Source: Aporhodopirellula rubra (GTDB lineage: Bacteria > Planctomycetota > Planctomycetia > Pirellulales > Pirellulaceae). From it: 64,000 nucleotides of DNA. The translations under genes were made by a program, and so were the position numbers. Positions within the stretch are counted from its first letter, which is position 1. The number at the start of each line of letters is the position of its first letter. The DNA is taken from assembly GCF_014192335.1 (NCBI RefSeq), contig NZ_JACHXU010000015.1, positions 18,501-82,500 on the forward strand, written 5' to 3'. A model generated the notes under the pieces. The model searched no databases and was not told the origin of the DNA. It saw nothing but the letters and a program-made list of their open reading frames with translations. Below, piece after piece: positions 19,560 to 29,476 of this stretch.

Positions 19560-19967
19560 TAGGGCTTGTCCAGTGGCAAAGATGCAATCTCAGACCGACG
19601 CGGCGACGTTGCCGAGCGGGCGCAGAGAAACGGGATCAAGCATGGCTGGCGGCGAGAAAATGCCCCCGGTGCTCGGTAAAAAGCACGGGCCGTTTCCACG
19701 CAAATGGCTGGCTAGCTCAGGTAGTGTCCAAACGTTAATGCGAATCAGTCTCAACAGCAAGACACGATTGAGTGATTTGTCCGGAAAAAATGAGTAAGAC
19801 CGGGAGAAATCGTGTTGGGAACTCATTGGCACGACAAACGCTGTAACGGTCCCGGTCTCTGCCCGCCGATTGGTCCCACCAGCTCAGGGATGGGAAACCC
19901 ATTGTCAGCAGATTATCCTGACGCCGAAGTGAAAGCCCGTTTCCCTCTGATGAACTGATGCCCCGCT
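19560..19967. other. Intergenic gap, divergent promoters expected
   Basis: 408 bases between the divergently transcribed DUF1559 gene and the antiporter gene. Short open frames exist but none has family features. I see no convincing promoter, hairpin or repeat; both flanking genes must have their promoters here. Confidence 0.5.
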
Positions 19968-21839
19968 ATGGACTTTCTGCTTTACCTCGCCCTCGTGCCT
20001 GCATTGGGTGTGACCGCCCAGTGGCTAGCGTGGCGGACGGGCTTTCCCAGCATTCTGGTGCTGCTCGTGTTTGGGGTGCTACTGGGCTGGTTCGTCCAAC
20101 CGGATGCGTTTTTGGCCGACCTGACCGAAGGCGACCAAACCGCGGGGCCGAACCTGCTTTTTCCCTTGGTCGCGTTATCCGTCGGCGTGATCATGTTCGA
20201 GGGCGGCCTGACGCTCAAATTCGCTGAACTGGGCGAATCCGGTTCGGCATCGCTGAGATTGGTTACCATCGGCGCGCTGCTGTCCTTTGGCGGAAACACG
20301 ATCGCGGCCCACTACCTGCTGCAATGGGGCTGGCAACTGAGCGCATTGCTGGGGGCGATTTTAGTGGTGACCGGCCCGACGGTGATCGGACCGTTGCTGC
20401 GGCAGGTTCGACCGAGCCGGCGGGTCGCCTCGACGCTGAAATGGGAAGGCATCGTGATCGACCCGATCGGTGCCGTACTCGCGGTGTTGGTCTATGAGGA
20501 GGTGCTGCTACAGCACTCGGTCCCGGAATGGTCGAGCGTCGCCGCTTCACTAGCTTGGACGCTGACCGTCGGCCTAGCACTCGGGTGTGCGGGCGGAGCG
20601 CTGCTGACTCAGGCGCTACGGCGTTTTTGGGTGCCTGATCATTTGCACGGGGTGAGCGCCCTGACGCTGGCGCTGCTGCTGTTTGCGATCAGCAACAAAT
20701 TGGCTCACGAGTCGGGCCTCATCACGGTGACCGTCCTGGGCATCTGGCTGACCAATCAAAAACACTTTGACGTCGAACACATCGTCGAACTGAAAGAGAA
20801 CCTACGAACTCTTTTGATCGGTTGTCTCTTCATTGTGCTCGGGTCGCGAGTGAACCTTGCAGACATTGGGGCGATCGGCATTCCTGGGCTGATGCTCGTC
20901 CTGGCGCTAGTCTTGATTGTTCGTCCTCTGTCGGTTTACTTGTCGCTCCTTTACAGCCCGCTGAACTATCGCGAACGAACGTTCATCGCCGGCCTCGCAC
21001 CACGCGGGATCGTGGCCGCGGCGGTCAGCAGTGTGTTCGCACTCGGCATGGAAAGCCGTAGCGACCTCGTGATCCCGGGTTCGGAACAACTCGCGACGGT
21101 CACATTTCTCGTGATCATTGGCACCGTAGCGATCTACGGCATTTCGGCTGGCCCTCTGGCACGCTTCCTCCGCCTCGCCGATGAATCGTCCCATGGTGTC
21201 TTGATCGCTGGGGCGGACCCGTGGGTTCGAGACTTCGCACACGAACTGAAGGAATCCAAGATCCCGCTGTTACTCGTCGACACGAACTACAACAAGATAG
21301 CCCAGGCCCGCATGGATGGGATCCGCGCCGAATGCGTCAACATTCTCAACGAGCATGTTCGAGAAGAACTGGATCTCGCCGGAATCGGACGCTTCCTCGC
21401 CCTGACCCCCAACGATGAAGTCAACTCGTTGGCACTGCGTGAATGCAAACACCTTTTTGATTCCTCGCGTTTGTATCAACTCACGTTTAAATCAAAGAAC
21501 ATGGCAGGCCGGCGTGGGTTGACTAAAAACCTAATGGGCCGTGAACTATTTGGCGAAGGCATGACGTACACTCGTCTTCGCGAACTTCACACCGCCGGGG
21601 CGATGATGAAGTCCACCAAGCTGACCGCGGAATTTTCTTACCAGGATTTCCTGGACAAGTATGGCGAGCACACCGTCGTGATGTGTTTGATCGATCAAGA
21701 CGGTGCGTTGAAAGTCAACACGATCGACGATCCCCTTGTCCCCACGGCCGGGCAGACCGTCGTCGCGTTGGTCAGCGTCACACCGGTCCCCGATGAACAT
21801 GCCTCTCAAGACAACGGTGAAGAAACCGCAGATGTTTGA
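19968..21839 (+). CDS. Cation:proton antiporter with C-terminal RCK/TrkA-N domain
   Basis: 623 residues. About 12 hydrophobic segments in the first 400 residues have CPA-family motifs, including GFPSILVLLVFGVLLGW, FEGGLTL and VVTGPTVIGPLLRQVRP, the last with the ion-binding region of NhaP-type antiporters. Residues from about 408 form a Rossmann TrkA-N/RCK domain (GVLIAGADPWVRDFAHELKESKIP; LVDTNYNKIAQA), followed by a TrkA-C-like segment. It would exchange Na+ or K+ for H+ under nucleotide or ligand control. The last bases overlap the following membrane protein gene, suggesting coexpression. Confidence 0.9.
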   Translation: MDFLLYLALVPALGVTAQWLAWRTGFPSILVLLVFGVLLGWFVQPDAFLADLTEGDQTAGPNLLFPLVALSVGVIMFEGGLTLKFAELGESGSASLRLVTIGALLSFGGNTIAAHYLLQWGWQLSALLGAILVVTGPTVIGPLLRQVRPSRRVASTLKWEGIVIDPIGAVLAVLVYEEVLLQHSVPEWSSVAASLAWTLTVGLALGCAGGALLTQALRRFWVPDHLHGVSALTLALLLFAISNKLAHESGLITVTVLGIWLTNQKHFDVEHIVELKENLRTLLIGCLFIVLGSRVNLADIGAIGIPGLMLVLALVLIVRPLSVYLSLLYSPLNYRERTFIAGLAPRGIVAAAVSSVFALGMESRSDLVIPGSEQLATVTFLVIIGTVAIYGISAGPLARFLRLADESSHGVLIAGADPWVRDFAHELKESKIPLLLVDTNYNKIAQARMDGIRAECVNILNEHVREELDLAGIGRFLALTPNDEVNSLALRECKHLFDSSRLYQLTFKSKNMAGRRGLTKNLMGRELFGEGMTYTRLRELHTAGAMMKSTKLTAEFSYQDFLDKYGEHTVVMCLIDQDGALKVNTIDDPLVPTAGQTVVALVSVTPVPDEHASQDNGEETADV

Positions 21840-22491
21840 TCCTTTCCCCGCATTGATCGCGTTCACACCGTTGATCCTTTACCTGTTCTTTCTGGCGATC
21901 GTTCGCATTGGCGGCTTCGCTTGGGTGACCACGGGTGGGCGAGACCTCGCCGCGGTTCTGGCCGCCGTCTCAGGATTGATCGTGGTGGGACCGATGGAAT
22001 TGTTCTTCCCGAACGCGACCGCCTCGTTTCTAGGCGTTTGGGTTTGGATCCCGCTGCTGTTGCTGTATTTCTTGTTCGCCTGTTTGCTGGTTCTCGGAGC
22101 GCGAACCAAATTGGTCAGCTATGGGCGAACCGCCGAAGACGTCTACCCGGCCATGATCCGCGCGGCTCGGTCACTGGACGCCGGCTCAACCGTAAACAAC
22201 GAACAATTGCAGGTTCATCTCCCCGCGTTTGCTGCCCACCTACGCCTGGAAAATTCTCCGGGACACGACTGCGTGAGTGTGCTGGCGTTTGAGCCCAATT
22301 TGTCTCCGAACTTCTGGATGTCGTTCCGCACGCAGTTGCGCACCGAACTGCGTGCCACGTCTCCGCCGCGCCCCCGACGCGGGTGGGCCTTGATGGGCGT
22401 TGCCCTCGCGATGGCGTACATGCTGGTTCGTTACGTCGCCTCTGAACCGGCGCTGCTCGTCGAGGGCTTTCGAGAGTGGGTGATCCGCTGA
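21832..22491 (+). CDS. Hypothetical membrane protein with four hydrophobic segments
   Basis: 219 residues from ATG 21832, which overlaps the antiporter gene by 8 bases. Earlier in-frame starts (21793, 21799) would overlap more; 21832 gives a protein that begins directly before the first helix (MFDPFPALIAFTPLILYLFF). Hydrophobic segments lie at about 7-25, 40-55, 65-90 and 185-200. The region between helices three and four is soluble (ARTKLVSYGRTAEDVYPAM..). I recognise no family. The coupling with the antiporter suggests a shared physiological role. Confidence 0.6.
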   Translation: MFDPFPALIAFTPLILYLFFLAIVRIGGFAWVTTGGRDLAAVLAAVSGLIVVGPMELFFPNATASFLGVWVWIPLLLLYFLFACLLVLGARTKLVSYGRTAEDVYPAMIRAARSLDAGSTVNNEQLQVHLPAFAAHLRLENSPGHDCVSVLAFEPNLSPNFWMSFRTQLRTELRATSPPRPRRGWALMGVALAMAYMLVRYVASEPALLVEGFREWVIR

Positions 22492-22537
22492 GCGGAAGGC
22501 TTACAGAGTCGCCGTGAAGGAACTATTCTGTTCCTCC

Positions 22538-23596
22538 ATGTCAGACAAACCCAAAACGATCGCGATCACGCTGATCAAATTTCTCGTCCCGGTAGTCATT
22601 ATTGGTTACCTTCTTTGGCGGATGCCCGCCTCAGATTGGGCGAAACTATCGGAACGTTCGATCGCCTACCCGGTGTTGTTTGCCGCTTTGGGCGTCGCCC
22701 TTGCGGCGATCATCCTCTCGTTCGTGCGATGGTGGTTGCTGGTACGGAGTCAGGGCATTCCACTGAGTTTGATGGAGGCGATGCGACTCAGTTCGATCTG
22801 CTTCCTCTTAAGCTTCGTTTCGGCGGGTAGCGTCGGAGGCGATGTCTTCAAAGCGGTCTTTCTAGCCCGACGGAGCCCCGGAAAACGAATCGCGGCGGTC
22901 GCCTCCGTTTTGGTCGACCGCGGTGCAGGACTGTATGGTTTATTGCTGCTCGTTTCGATGGGTTTGCTAATTCGTAAATCGACCGATCCGTTTGAGTTCA
23001 ACGGCGTCGGACTCGACGACATCAAGTGGATGGTCGGTGTGTTACTGGGCGTCGGAACTGCGATTCTCGTAATGCTCGTCTTCGGCGGCAAGATCGTGGA
23101 CCGGCTCATCACTCGACTGTCAGAGGTTTCCGTCATTGGCCCTATCGTCGAAAAAATTGGGCCGCCTCTTCGCACCTTCCACGATCATCCATGGACGTTC
23201 GCATTGTCGTTAATCATGAGCGTGGGTGTCCAAGGCCTGCTCGTCGTGAGCATGTTCCTGATCGCAACATCCATGTACGGGGCTCCCCCTACGCTCGCGG
23301 AACATTTTGTGATCGTCCCGATCGGGATGTTGGCATCGGCACTCCCACTGACGCCTGCCGGGATCGGCGTGCTCGAGGCTACGATTGAAACGCTGTATCA
23401 CCTCGTTCCGGCGCAACCGACTGACGCGTCGGGAACTCTTGTCGCACTGGTCTTTGAATTGGTTAAGCTGGTACTCGCAATCATCGGCACCATTTTCTAT
23501 TGGACCGCCGGCAAAGACGTCCAGGAAAGTCTGGAATACGCGGAGGAACACGGCGAGGAATTCGAACACGACGTACTCGCCAAAAACACTCCGTAG
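22538..23596 (+). CDS. Lysylphosphatidylglycerol synthase-type transmembrane (flippase-like) protein
   Basis: 352 residues from ATG 22538; a GTG at 22514 is possible but gives an atypical prefix. Multiple membrane helices carry the family pattern: RWWLLVRSQGIPLSLMEA, SAGSVGGDVFKAVFLARRSPGKR, VLVDRGAGLYGLL, and near the end PIGMLASALPLTPAGIGVLEA. Members of this family (the membrane half of MprF, and stand-alone forms) translocate lipids or lipid-linked molecules. A stand-alone form near an exopolysaccharide cluster could act on lipid-linked intermediates, but this is inference. Confidence 0.82.
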   Translation: MSDKPKTIAITLIKFLVPVVIIGYLLWRMPASDWAKLSERSIAYPVLFAALGVALAAIILSFVRWWLLVRSQGIPLSLMEAMRLSSICFLLSFVSAGSVGGDVFKAVFLARRSPGKRIAAVASVLVDRGAGLYGLLLLVSMGLLIRKSTDPFEFNGVGLDDIKWMVGVLLGVGTAILVMLVFGGKIVDRLITRLSEVSVIGPIVEKIGPPLRTFHDHPWTFALSLIMSVGVQGLLVVSMFLIATSMYGAPPTLAEHFVIVPIGMLASALPLTPAGIGVLEATIETLYHLVPAQPTDASGTLVALVFELVKLVLAIIGTIFYWTAGKDVQESLEYAEEHGEEFEHDVLAKNTP

Positions 23597-23664
23597 GCAT
23601 CTCCGGTACAATCCCCGCATTCGAGAGAGCAATTCAACCGCGATGCACCGCGACCGGGTAAATC

Positions 23665-24663
23665 ATGACAGCCCCCGAAGACGAATTCCGACCTCAGACA
23701 CTCCCCGAGCAAATTCGCGGCATCTTGATACGCAGCGGATTCCAACGAAACCGGCGTCTATGGGTCGCGATACTCGGTTGGATGCTGACGGGTCTACTGC
23801 TCGCGTCGCTCGTCTATCTGTGGTTCTATGCCAACTCTGCGGGATGGGTCCCCTCGACGTTAATGGTGGGCAGGACCAGCATGTTGATCTCGCTGTTGAC
23901 ATACATGCTGCAACGCGGCTTCACCTTGGTAGGAATGGTGCACATTGTCCTGTGGTATCTGTGGCGATCCCCACAACCTTCCCTAAAACACTTTTTGATC
24001 GGTTCGATCCTGATAAGCGTTTACTGCTCGACCATGCAATATCAACCGCTCCTCACCACCATTGACCACAACCTTTGGATACGGGCGTTCGCAAACTACC
24101 TGCTCACGATCGCTTGGTTCTTGATGCTGTTTCGTGCGATGTCGGCATGGGGCCGGTTTGAATTGACACCGATCGGCGGTGGGCCACCAACATCAAGCTC
24201 GTTCCGCGGATGGACGCTCGGAGGAATGCTTCTTGCCGCCACTCTCGTCGCTATTACGATCGTGATCAAACGGTGGATCAACAACTACTTCATCGATACC
24301 GATCCGTTCTCCACCGCGGGCTACTCGATATGGATCAACCTCGCTTCCGAGACGGGAGACCTTCTCAATACGCTCGTATTGGTCTACGCAGCCGCTGCGA
24401 TCGCTGCTCGTCGTCACGCCGCCATCCCGATGGCTCTGATAATCGGGTCAGCCATCATTCGCTGGGTAATCTCGCAAATCACTGCTGAGCTGCTGCCGAC
24501 GTTTTATGCACGTCCGGAGTTGTCGGACTACCTATTATCAATCTCTGTCGGCATCTCCACGACGCTCGTCATGCAGTGGGTCGCTTTTAGCGTTTGGACT
24601 TGGGCCGGATACAAACTTCGTGTGGTACCCAAACACGATCTCAGCCCGACGGCGTTGCGTTAA
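23665..24663 (+). CDS. Polytopic membrane protein of unknown function
   Basis: 332 residues with about eight hydrophobic segments (first at residues 30-55, WVAILGWMLTGLLLASLVYLW). The N-terminal 25 residues are polar. No motif ties it to a known family. Its stop codon overlaps that of wecG on the other strand, so the two transcripts converge with no gap. It starts 68 bases after the flippase-like gene and may share its transcript. Confidence 0.6.
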   Translation: MTAPEDEFRPQTLPEQIRGILIRSGFQRNRRLWVAILGWMLTGLLLASLVYLWFYANSAGWVPSTLMVGRTSMLISLLTYMLQRGFTLVGMVHIVLWYLWRSPQPSLKHFLIGSILISVYCSTMQYQPLLTTIDHNLWIRAFANYLLTIAWFLMLFRAMSAWGRFELTPIGGGPPTSSSFRGWTLGGMLLAATLVAITIVIKRWINNYFIDTDPFSTAGYSIWINLASETGDLLNTLVLVYAAAAIAARRHAAIPMALIIGSAIIRWVISQITAELLPTFYARPELSDYLLSISVGISTTLVMQWVAFSVWTWAGYKLRVVPKHDLSPTALR

Positions 24664-25478
24664 CCGAACAGCAAGTCTTCCTGTGGCGGATCACCACCGG
24701 TACTCTTGCGATACAAACCGATTTTTTGCAGTGCGAGTAAAGTCACGTAGGTCGGATTTAAATACAGATAGCGACGCCAAAGACGCCCCGGTTCGCGTGT
24801 CAGACGGAACAACCACTCGAGCCCGGCACGTTGCATCCACGGTGGTGCTTGCTCCAGGGCTCCAGCATGGAAAGCGAACGCAGCACCGACCGCAATCAGC
24901 GGCATCGGCAATCGCTCCTTCATCTCGTAAGCGAAGATCTCTTGTCGAGGGCAACCAAGCCCGACAAAACACATCTGGGCACCGCTCGCGATGATTTCTG
25001 CAGCCAGTTCGTCTCGCTCATGCGGAGTGATTTGGCGGAACGCGGACGCCCGCTTGCCAACAATGCGTAGCCCTGCAAAACGTTCACCCAACTTGGCTGC
25101 GAACTGAGACAGCATTTCCTCGGTCGCACCAAAAAGATAGATCGGCACGTCTTGTTTCGACGCCGCTTCACAAAGACGCAGCGTTAGCTCGGGACCGTAA
25201 ACGCGATCGGATAGTTTTTCGCCGGGGAACCGACCACCGTGTAGTGAATTGAGCGCCCAGCGGACGGGTTGGCCATCGGGACAAACCAGATCGAACTGGT
25301 TCAGCCGATACTGATGCTCACGGTCGAGCACGCCCGTCATCACTCCATGCACGGCGAGAGCGGTAACCGCCATCGAACGCTTCTGCTTCGCCGAGTCAAT
25401 GATCCTATCGACCGCGGACTCGTAATCAATCGCGTTAACACCGATACCGAGGATACTGTGTTTGCCGTAATCAAGCAT
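24660..25478 (-). CDS. WecG/TagA/CpsF family glycosyltransferase (GT26)
   Basis: 272 residues. Family landmarks: VTALAVHGVMTGVLD, VCPDGQPVRWALN (D in the catalytic region), YGPELTLRLCEAA, IYLFGATEEML, FVGLGCPRQEIFAYEM and the C-terminal GLEWLFRLTREPGRLWRRY. Enzymes of this family transfer a sugar such as ManNAc or glucose to a lipid-linked acceptor at the inner membrane surface. It is the last gene of the five-gene exopolysaccharide operon; its start overlaps the deacetylase gene by 8 bases. Confidence 0.9.
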   Translation of the reverse strand: MLDYGKHSILGIGVNAIDYESAVDRIIDSAKQKRSMAVTALAVHGVMTGVLDREHQYRLNQFDLVCPDGQPVRWALNSLHGGRFPGEKLSDRVYGPELTLRLCEAASKQDVPIYLFGATEEMLSQFAAKLGERFAGLRIVGKRASAFRQITPHERDELAAEIIASGAQMCFVGLGCPRQEIFAYEMKERLPMPLIAVGAAFAFHAGALEQAPPWMQRAGLEWLFRLTREPGRLWRRYLYLNPTYVTLLALQKIGLYRKSTGGDPPQEDLLFG

Positions 25479-26460
25479 GACAGGTCGTAGAATAGGGACT
25501 GAGCTGATGGACTTGGTCGAGCATCGTACTGACGGTGAATTGTTGGCTATACATCGACAACGCCCATGTCATGAATTCGAGCTTGGCATCACGTTTCATC
25601 TTCATGCCTGGAAAATACGACATATCAGCGTCGTCCTCGCTCCCCAGAAAATCAGGCGGATGCAACAAGAGCGAGGGCGTTGTGCCGAAAAGACGACATG
25701 CCGTCAACGCCGCCCGAAAATAGGTCTTCGCGACCGTGACACTGTACCCCGCAACAAAAGTGAGATAGCTAAAGTGAATCGGAGTCCGCAACACGGGCAA
25801 GACTGTGACGGGAACCTCCCAAATACTGCCTAAGCCAGAATCGTCGCTTGCGGAGGCATCGGGGCAGGGCAGGGCACGCCGATGAGGCCAATTCGGACTC
25901 CGCATCGCCGCAAAACCTCCGTAGAGTTTCTTGGCTTTCTCTCGCTGCTCGCCTTTCAACTTCGTCCGTGCAAGAAACACCGCTCGCGCGATCGGCGCCA
26001 TCGACGTGGGGAAGATCGATGCGTCGTACTGATACCCAAGCCTACCGAGCACACGAAGAACCTCATCGGGACAACTGAACCCCGGCCCTCGAAATCCCAC
26101 TGGCGTTTGTTTGGTCGAAGCGAAAATGGCGTCATGCGTGACACGAATCTCCGTCTCGATTTCTTCGTCACTCATCGTATGCATCCACGGCAGATGATTG
26201 AGCGAATGATTGGCCGCCTCCCAGTTCGGGAGCGATGCAAACTTAGCGATCGATTCAACATCCTCGTCGCGTTGTAAATCGCGTCCGACCAGGAAAACGG
26301 TCAACGGCAGCCCAAGAGGACCGAGAACGTCAACGATGTTGGAAATCGCCAACGGAAAATAGCTGTCCGAGGACTCCCAATCTTCACGACCGGCGGCACG
26401 AAGGTAGGCCCATTTGTTATCGAGATCGAGCGACAAACTCGCGGGAGGTCGATCACTCAT
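25471..26460 (-). CDS. Polysaccharide deacetylase (NodB homology)
   Basis: 329 residues. The NodB metal-site motif begins with LSLDLDNKW (residues 9-17), and the probable second metal motif is ANHSLNH (HSxxH type) around residue 82. The RGPGFSCPDEVL segment supplies the conserved arginine block. No signal peptide is seen, so a cytoplasmic or membrane-surface role on lipid-linked sugars is likelier than a role on secreted polymer. It overlaps both neighbours (4 bases with the GT4 gene, 8 with the WecG gene). A KOPS-like tandem lies antisense within it. Confidence 0.87.
   Translation of the reverse strand: MSDRPPASLSLDLDNKWAYLRAAGREDWESSDSYFPLAISNIVDVLGPLGLPLTVFLVGRDLQRDEDVESIAKFASLPNWEAANHSLNHLPWMHTMSDEEIETEIRVTHDAIFASTKQTPVGFRGPGFSCPDEVLRVLGRLGYQYDASIFPTSMAPIARAVFLARTKLKGEQREKAKKLYGGFAAMRSPNWPHRRALPCPDASASDDSGLGSIWEVPVTVLPVLRTPIHFSYLTFVAGYSVTVAKTYFRAALTACRLFGTTPSLLLHPPDFLGSEDDADMSYFPGMKMKRDAKLEFMTWALSMYSQQFTVSTMLDQVHQLSPYSTTCHA
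25859..25875 (+). repeat. Tandem KOPS-like element
   Basis: TCGGGGCAGGGCAGGGC on the + strand, octamers at 25862-25869 and 25867-25874, inside the - strand deacetylase gene. The 3' GGT of the consensus is lost (ACG instead). Confidence 0.7.
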
Positions 26461-27953
26461 ACTGAAGTGCCTGGGCGTGACGAATCGTTCAAATTCAAGA
26501 CCGACTGAATCGCTTGGATCGCACCGGAAGCACTCCGCTCAGGCGTGTACTTCGAAGCAGTCTGGACGGCGTGATCACGCATCGCCTCGATCTGCTCGCT
26601 ACCCAATGAAAGATAACTACGCAACACCTCGCTAAGATGCGATACCGACTGCCCCGACGGCGAGTCACAACTCCGGTGCAGAGGATCGTACTGCCAACCG
26701 TTGAGACGATCCTCCACCATCGACGTCACCGCCTGCGCATAAACACTCCCGATGACCGGCAATCCCGCATGCATCGCCTCATTGACGACTAGCAACCATT
26801 CATCGGCTAGCGTCGGTGCGACTAACGCTCCATGCTCTATCATTAGTGATGGAAGTTCCGCTGCGGGGCGATTGCCGAGCACGTTAATTTTGAGACGACT
26901 GTCGGGAGCCTGGTGATCCGCGATCGAGTCCCCCGACGCGAGTACATCGATCGATGAACGCAACGGCCCGTCTCCCACCAGCGTGAGTTCCAGTTTCTCA
27001 TCGTGCCGGGCGCAGAATTCACTCAATTGATCGATCATCGGCAAAACGCCTTTTCGATCGCTCAGTTGCCCGATACAGAGCAGACGCCGACGCACCTGCG
27101 ATTCATCACGCACGGGCATTTCGTCAAAAACGTTCCGATCGTCGGCGGCGTAGGGCAGGTGAAACAACTGCTCCTCACGGGCACCGAGCGAAAGCAGGTA
27201 TCGTCGACAGGAAGGACCGTTGTAGGTAATCGCATCCGCCTTCGAAATAAGATATCTGCGAACGCGTTGCCGTAGCCAACCGCGACCCTGCTCGGTGTGT
27301 TCACTCATGAATGTCGCCAACACCAACTTCGCGCCACTGCGATGACAATAGCGGGCGGCGGCGAGTGACCGGGCCCCGAGTTCGTGAGAAAACACGACAT
27401 CGGGACGCAAGGATCTTAAACGACCGAGGGTGTCGTAGGGAACGTGGACGTAGAGCGGGTCCTCAAACCCGGCATCGCGATGCCGCCACCGACGACGAAT
27501 GGTTACCGCTTTCTGCACCTCGACATCGAGCCCCGTCCAATCGGGACGAAAATCCCGATTCGGCTCAATCGGCGTGCTCAGCAACACCTTGAACTCCCGC
27601 AACGACCGCGTGATTTCCTGGAGCACCCGAACCTGATACAGAGGAATGTAGTGCGTCAAAAACACGACACGGGCGTCGACACAACTGGTCGGCGGGTGGT
27701 GTTCAATCTTGGTTGCACTCGTATTCACAACCCTATCATAACTGGGGGCGAATCGCCCGACGACGCGAGAATCGCAACAACCCTCGTCTGCGTGCCGAGA
27801 CGAGGGATCACGGGACGCCGAAGCAGCGTTTTGAGAACAATACTCTGGCATTGCGTCTTTGACATACCCAGAACGCTGCACGTCAACCTGAAAAGACGAC
27901 GGTGGTGTTGAAGTTGAGAGGGCGTTTTTTTTCAACACGACGATTCGCAACAC
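26457..27953 (-). CDS. Glycosyltransferase family 4
   Basis: Up to 498 residues, but the first 80 or so are low in family signal and the true start may be internal; a GTG at 27728 would begin the protein shortly before the first beta-strand ([18 protein letters not shown]). The GT-B fold is evident: [20 protein letters not shown], then [20 protein letters not shown] and LTLVGDGPL in the donor domain, and AWL-type E-rich motif [19 protein letters not shown]. It would transfer a nucleotide-activated sugar during repeat-unit assembly. It is the third gene of the operon and overlaps the deacetylase gene as ATGA. Confidence 0.85.
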   Translation of the reverse strand: MLRIVVLKKNALSTSTPPSSFQVDVQRSGYVKDAMPEYCSQNAASASRDPSSRHADEGCCDSRVVGRFAPSYDRVVNTSATKIEHHPPTSCVDARVVFLTHYIPLYQVRVLQEITRSLREFKVLLSTPIEPNRDFRPDWTGLDVEVQKAVTIRRRWRHRDAGFEDPLYVHVPYDTLGRLRSLRPDVVFSHELGARSLAAARYCHRSGAKLVLATFMSEHTEQGRGWLRQRVRRYLISKADAITYNGPSCRRYLLSLGAREEQLFHLPYAADDRNVFDEMPVRDESQVRRRLLCIGQLSDRKGVLPMIDQLSEFCARHDEKLELTLVGDGPLRSSIDVLASGDSIADHQAPDSRLKINVLGNRPAAELPSLMIEHGALVAPTLADEWLLVVNEAMHAGLPVIGSVYAQAVTSMVEDRLNGWQYDPLHRSCDSPSGQSVSHLSEVLRSYLSLGSEQIEAMRDHAVQTASKYTPERSASGAIQAIQSVLNLNDSSRPGTSV

Positions 27954-27967
27954 ATTTGGGGTACATA

Positions 27968-29374
27968 TTATTCACCGCCCCGTCCGGTAACGGGAACGAT
28001 CACCGTTCGAGCAATCAGTTGCAGATCTCTGAAAAATCCCAACCGATCGATGTATTGCAAGTCCATTCGCATCCAATCGTCAAAGCTCTCAGCCTTTGAC
28101 TTGTCGATCTGCCAAATGCAGGTCAATCCTGGGCGGACATCCAAACGGCGTCGATGCCATCGTTCACACGCTCGACTCTCATGCCAGGGCAGAGGCCGAG
28201 GGCCAACGAGGGACATATCACCCTTAAGTACATTAATCAGTTGCGGCAGTTCATCCAGGCAAGTTGCTCGCAAAAAGTGCCCTACTTTGGTGACGCGAGG
28301 GTCTCTACTGATTTTGAAGGCTGGACCGTCTCGATGACTCGATGCCCGCAGCGCCGCCTGCGCTTTCTCAGCGTCAACGACCATCGTTCGCAGTTTGAAG
28401 ATCGTAAACGGTCGACCGTATCGGCCTTCGCGAGTTTGACAGAACAAGGCCGGCCCGCCGTCGCTCCATTTAATCACGGCCATCGCTAGAACAATAAACG
28501 GACCGGTTAAGACCAATCCAACACTGGCCCCAACCACGTCGACGACTCGTTTGGCAACACGCGATGCCCAAGGCCAGTGGTGCGTCGAATCTTCGCTGGC
28601 GATGCTCACGCGGGTTTCGGCACTGACGTCGGCCGGCGACACAGCAGCACCTGAGACGGCGTCGCGGGGCATGGAGGTAAACGGGCGATTGGTTTGTTTT
28701 ACCGATCCGGTTGCTTCCCCAGGTACATGAACAGGAACGCTGCCCGCCACGTCAACCTGGACGCTTGGCTTCTCGAGCACCGCCGTCGTCACGTCCATCA
28801 TCCCCGACGGACGTCGGACCCAATCACCCTGATCGCTGTCGTCACGACGCCGACCTTCGGATACTACCTTTTCGTCCTCTTGATCGCCGAAGCCTTCGGG
28901 ATCATAAACCTGCAGGCTCAACTTCACATCGAGCCCCGCGCCGACAAACAAGAGCGTCATTCGATCGAGGACGGCGCGGCCCCCCATTTCCGGCGTATCG
29001 ACCAGCAACACTCCGTAACGCGTCGATGAAAGCACGCCTTTCTCATCCGTCATCCGCAAATTTCGATGCATCAAATCGACGAGCTTGCGTGATTGCTTCT
29101 TAACGAGTGACGGAGTGGCCCCTTTTTTGTTCTTCTCTGAAATCGCGTCTGGATTGCCCTTGGTCGCCTTGTTCATCGCAACGATAGAAACCAACTCAAT
29201 GGTGAGCACGCAAAACGGAATCGAGCGACGGGTCGATCGGACTCGCTCTCTCGCGATCTCACGATCAAACTGTCGTGGCGACAGCAACAGGGCGCGGCGG
29301 CTCCCTAGAGCGGATGCAGTCGGCCATGCCAACCAGCCGCGATCGCGGGCTCTTCGTTTGAGAAATGGAAACAC
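27968..29374 (-). CDS. Polyprenyl-phosphate sugar transferase with degenerate GGDEF-like N-terminal domain
   Basis: 468 residues. The C-terminal 197 residues (from 272) are a bacterial sugar transferase domain: [20 protein letters not shown] (membrane re-entrant helix), [27 protein letters not shown] and the final R-P-G-L-T block. This initiates the repeat unit by moving a sugar phosphate onto undecaprenyl phosphate. Residues about 30-150 ([40 protein letters not shown]) follow the pattern of a GGDEF domain that has lost the GGDEF active loop. Residues 150-270 are a variable linker. There is only one membrane segment, unlike the five of WbaP. Confidence 0.88.
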   Translation of the reverse strand: MFPFLKRRARDRGWLAWPTASALGSRRALLLSPRQFDREIARERVRSTRRSIPFCVLTIELVSIVAMNKATKGNPDAISEKNKKGATPSLVKKQSRKLVDLMHRNLRMTDEKGVLSSTRYGVLLVDTPEMGGRAVLDRMTLLFVGAGLDVKLSLQVYDPEGFGDQEDEKVVSEGRRRDDSDQGDWVRRPSGMMDVTTAVLEKPSVQVDVAGSVPVHVPGEATGSVKQTNRPFTSMPRDAVSGAAVSPADVSAETRVSIASEDSTHHWPWASRVAKRVVDVVGASVGLVLTGPFIVLAMAVIKWSDGGPALFCQTREGRYGRPFTIFKLRTMVVDAEKAQAALRASSHRDGPAFKISRDPRVTKVGHFLRATCLDELPQLINVLKGDMSLVGPRPLPWHESRACERWHRRRLDVRPGLTCIWQIDKSKAESFDDWMRMDLQYIDRLGFFRDLQLIARTVIVPVTGRGGE

Positions 29375-29476
29375 GGTGTCGTCCTAGGTGATAACTAACT
29401 TACAATACGGGGCGTGCGACGAACCGGGAGGATAACTTTGCATCCCGAACATCACCGCCAACGATCCGTCGCAACA

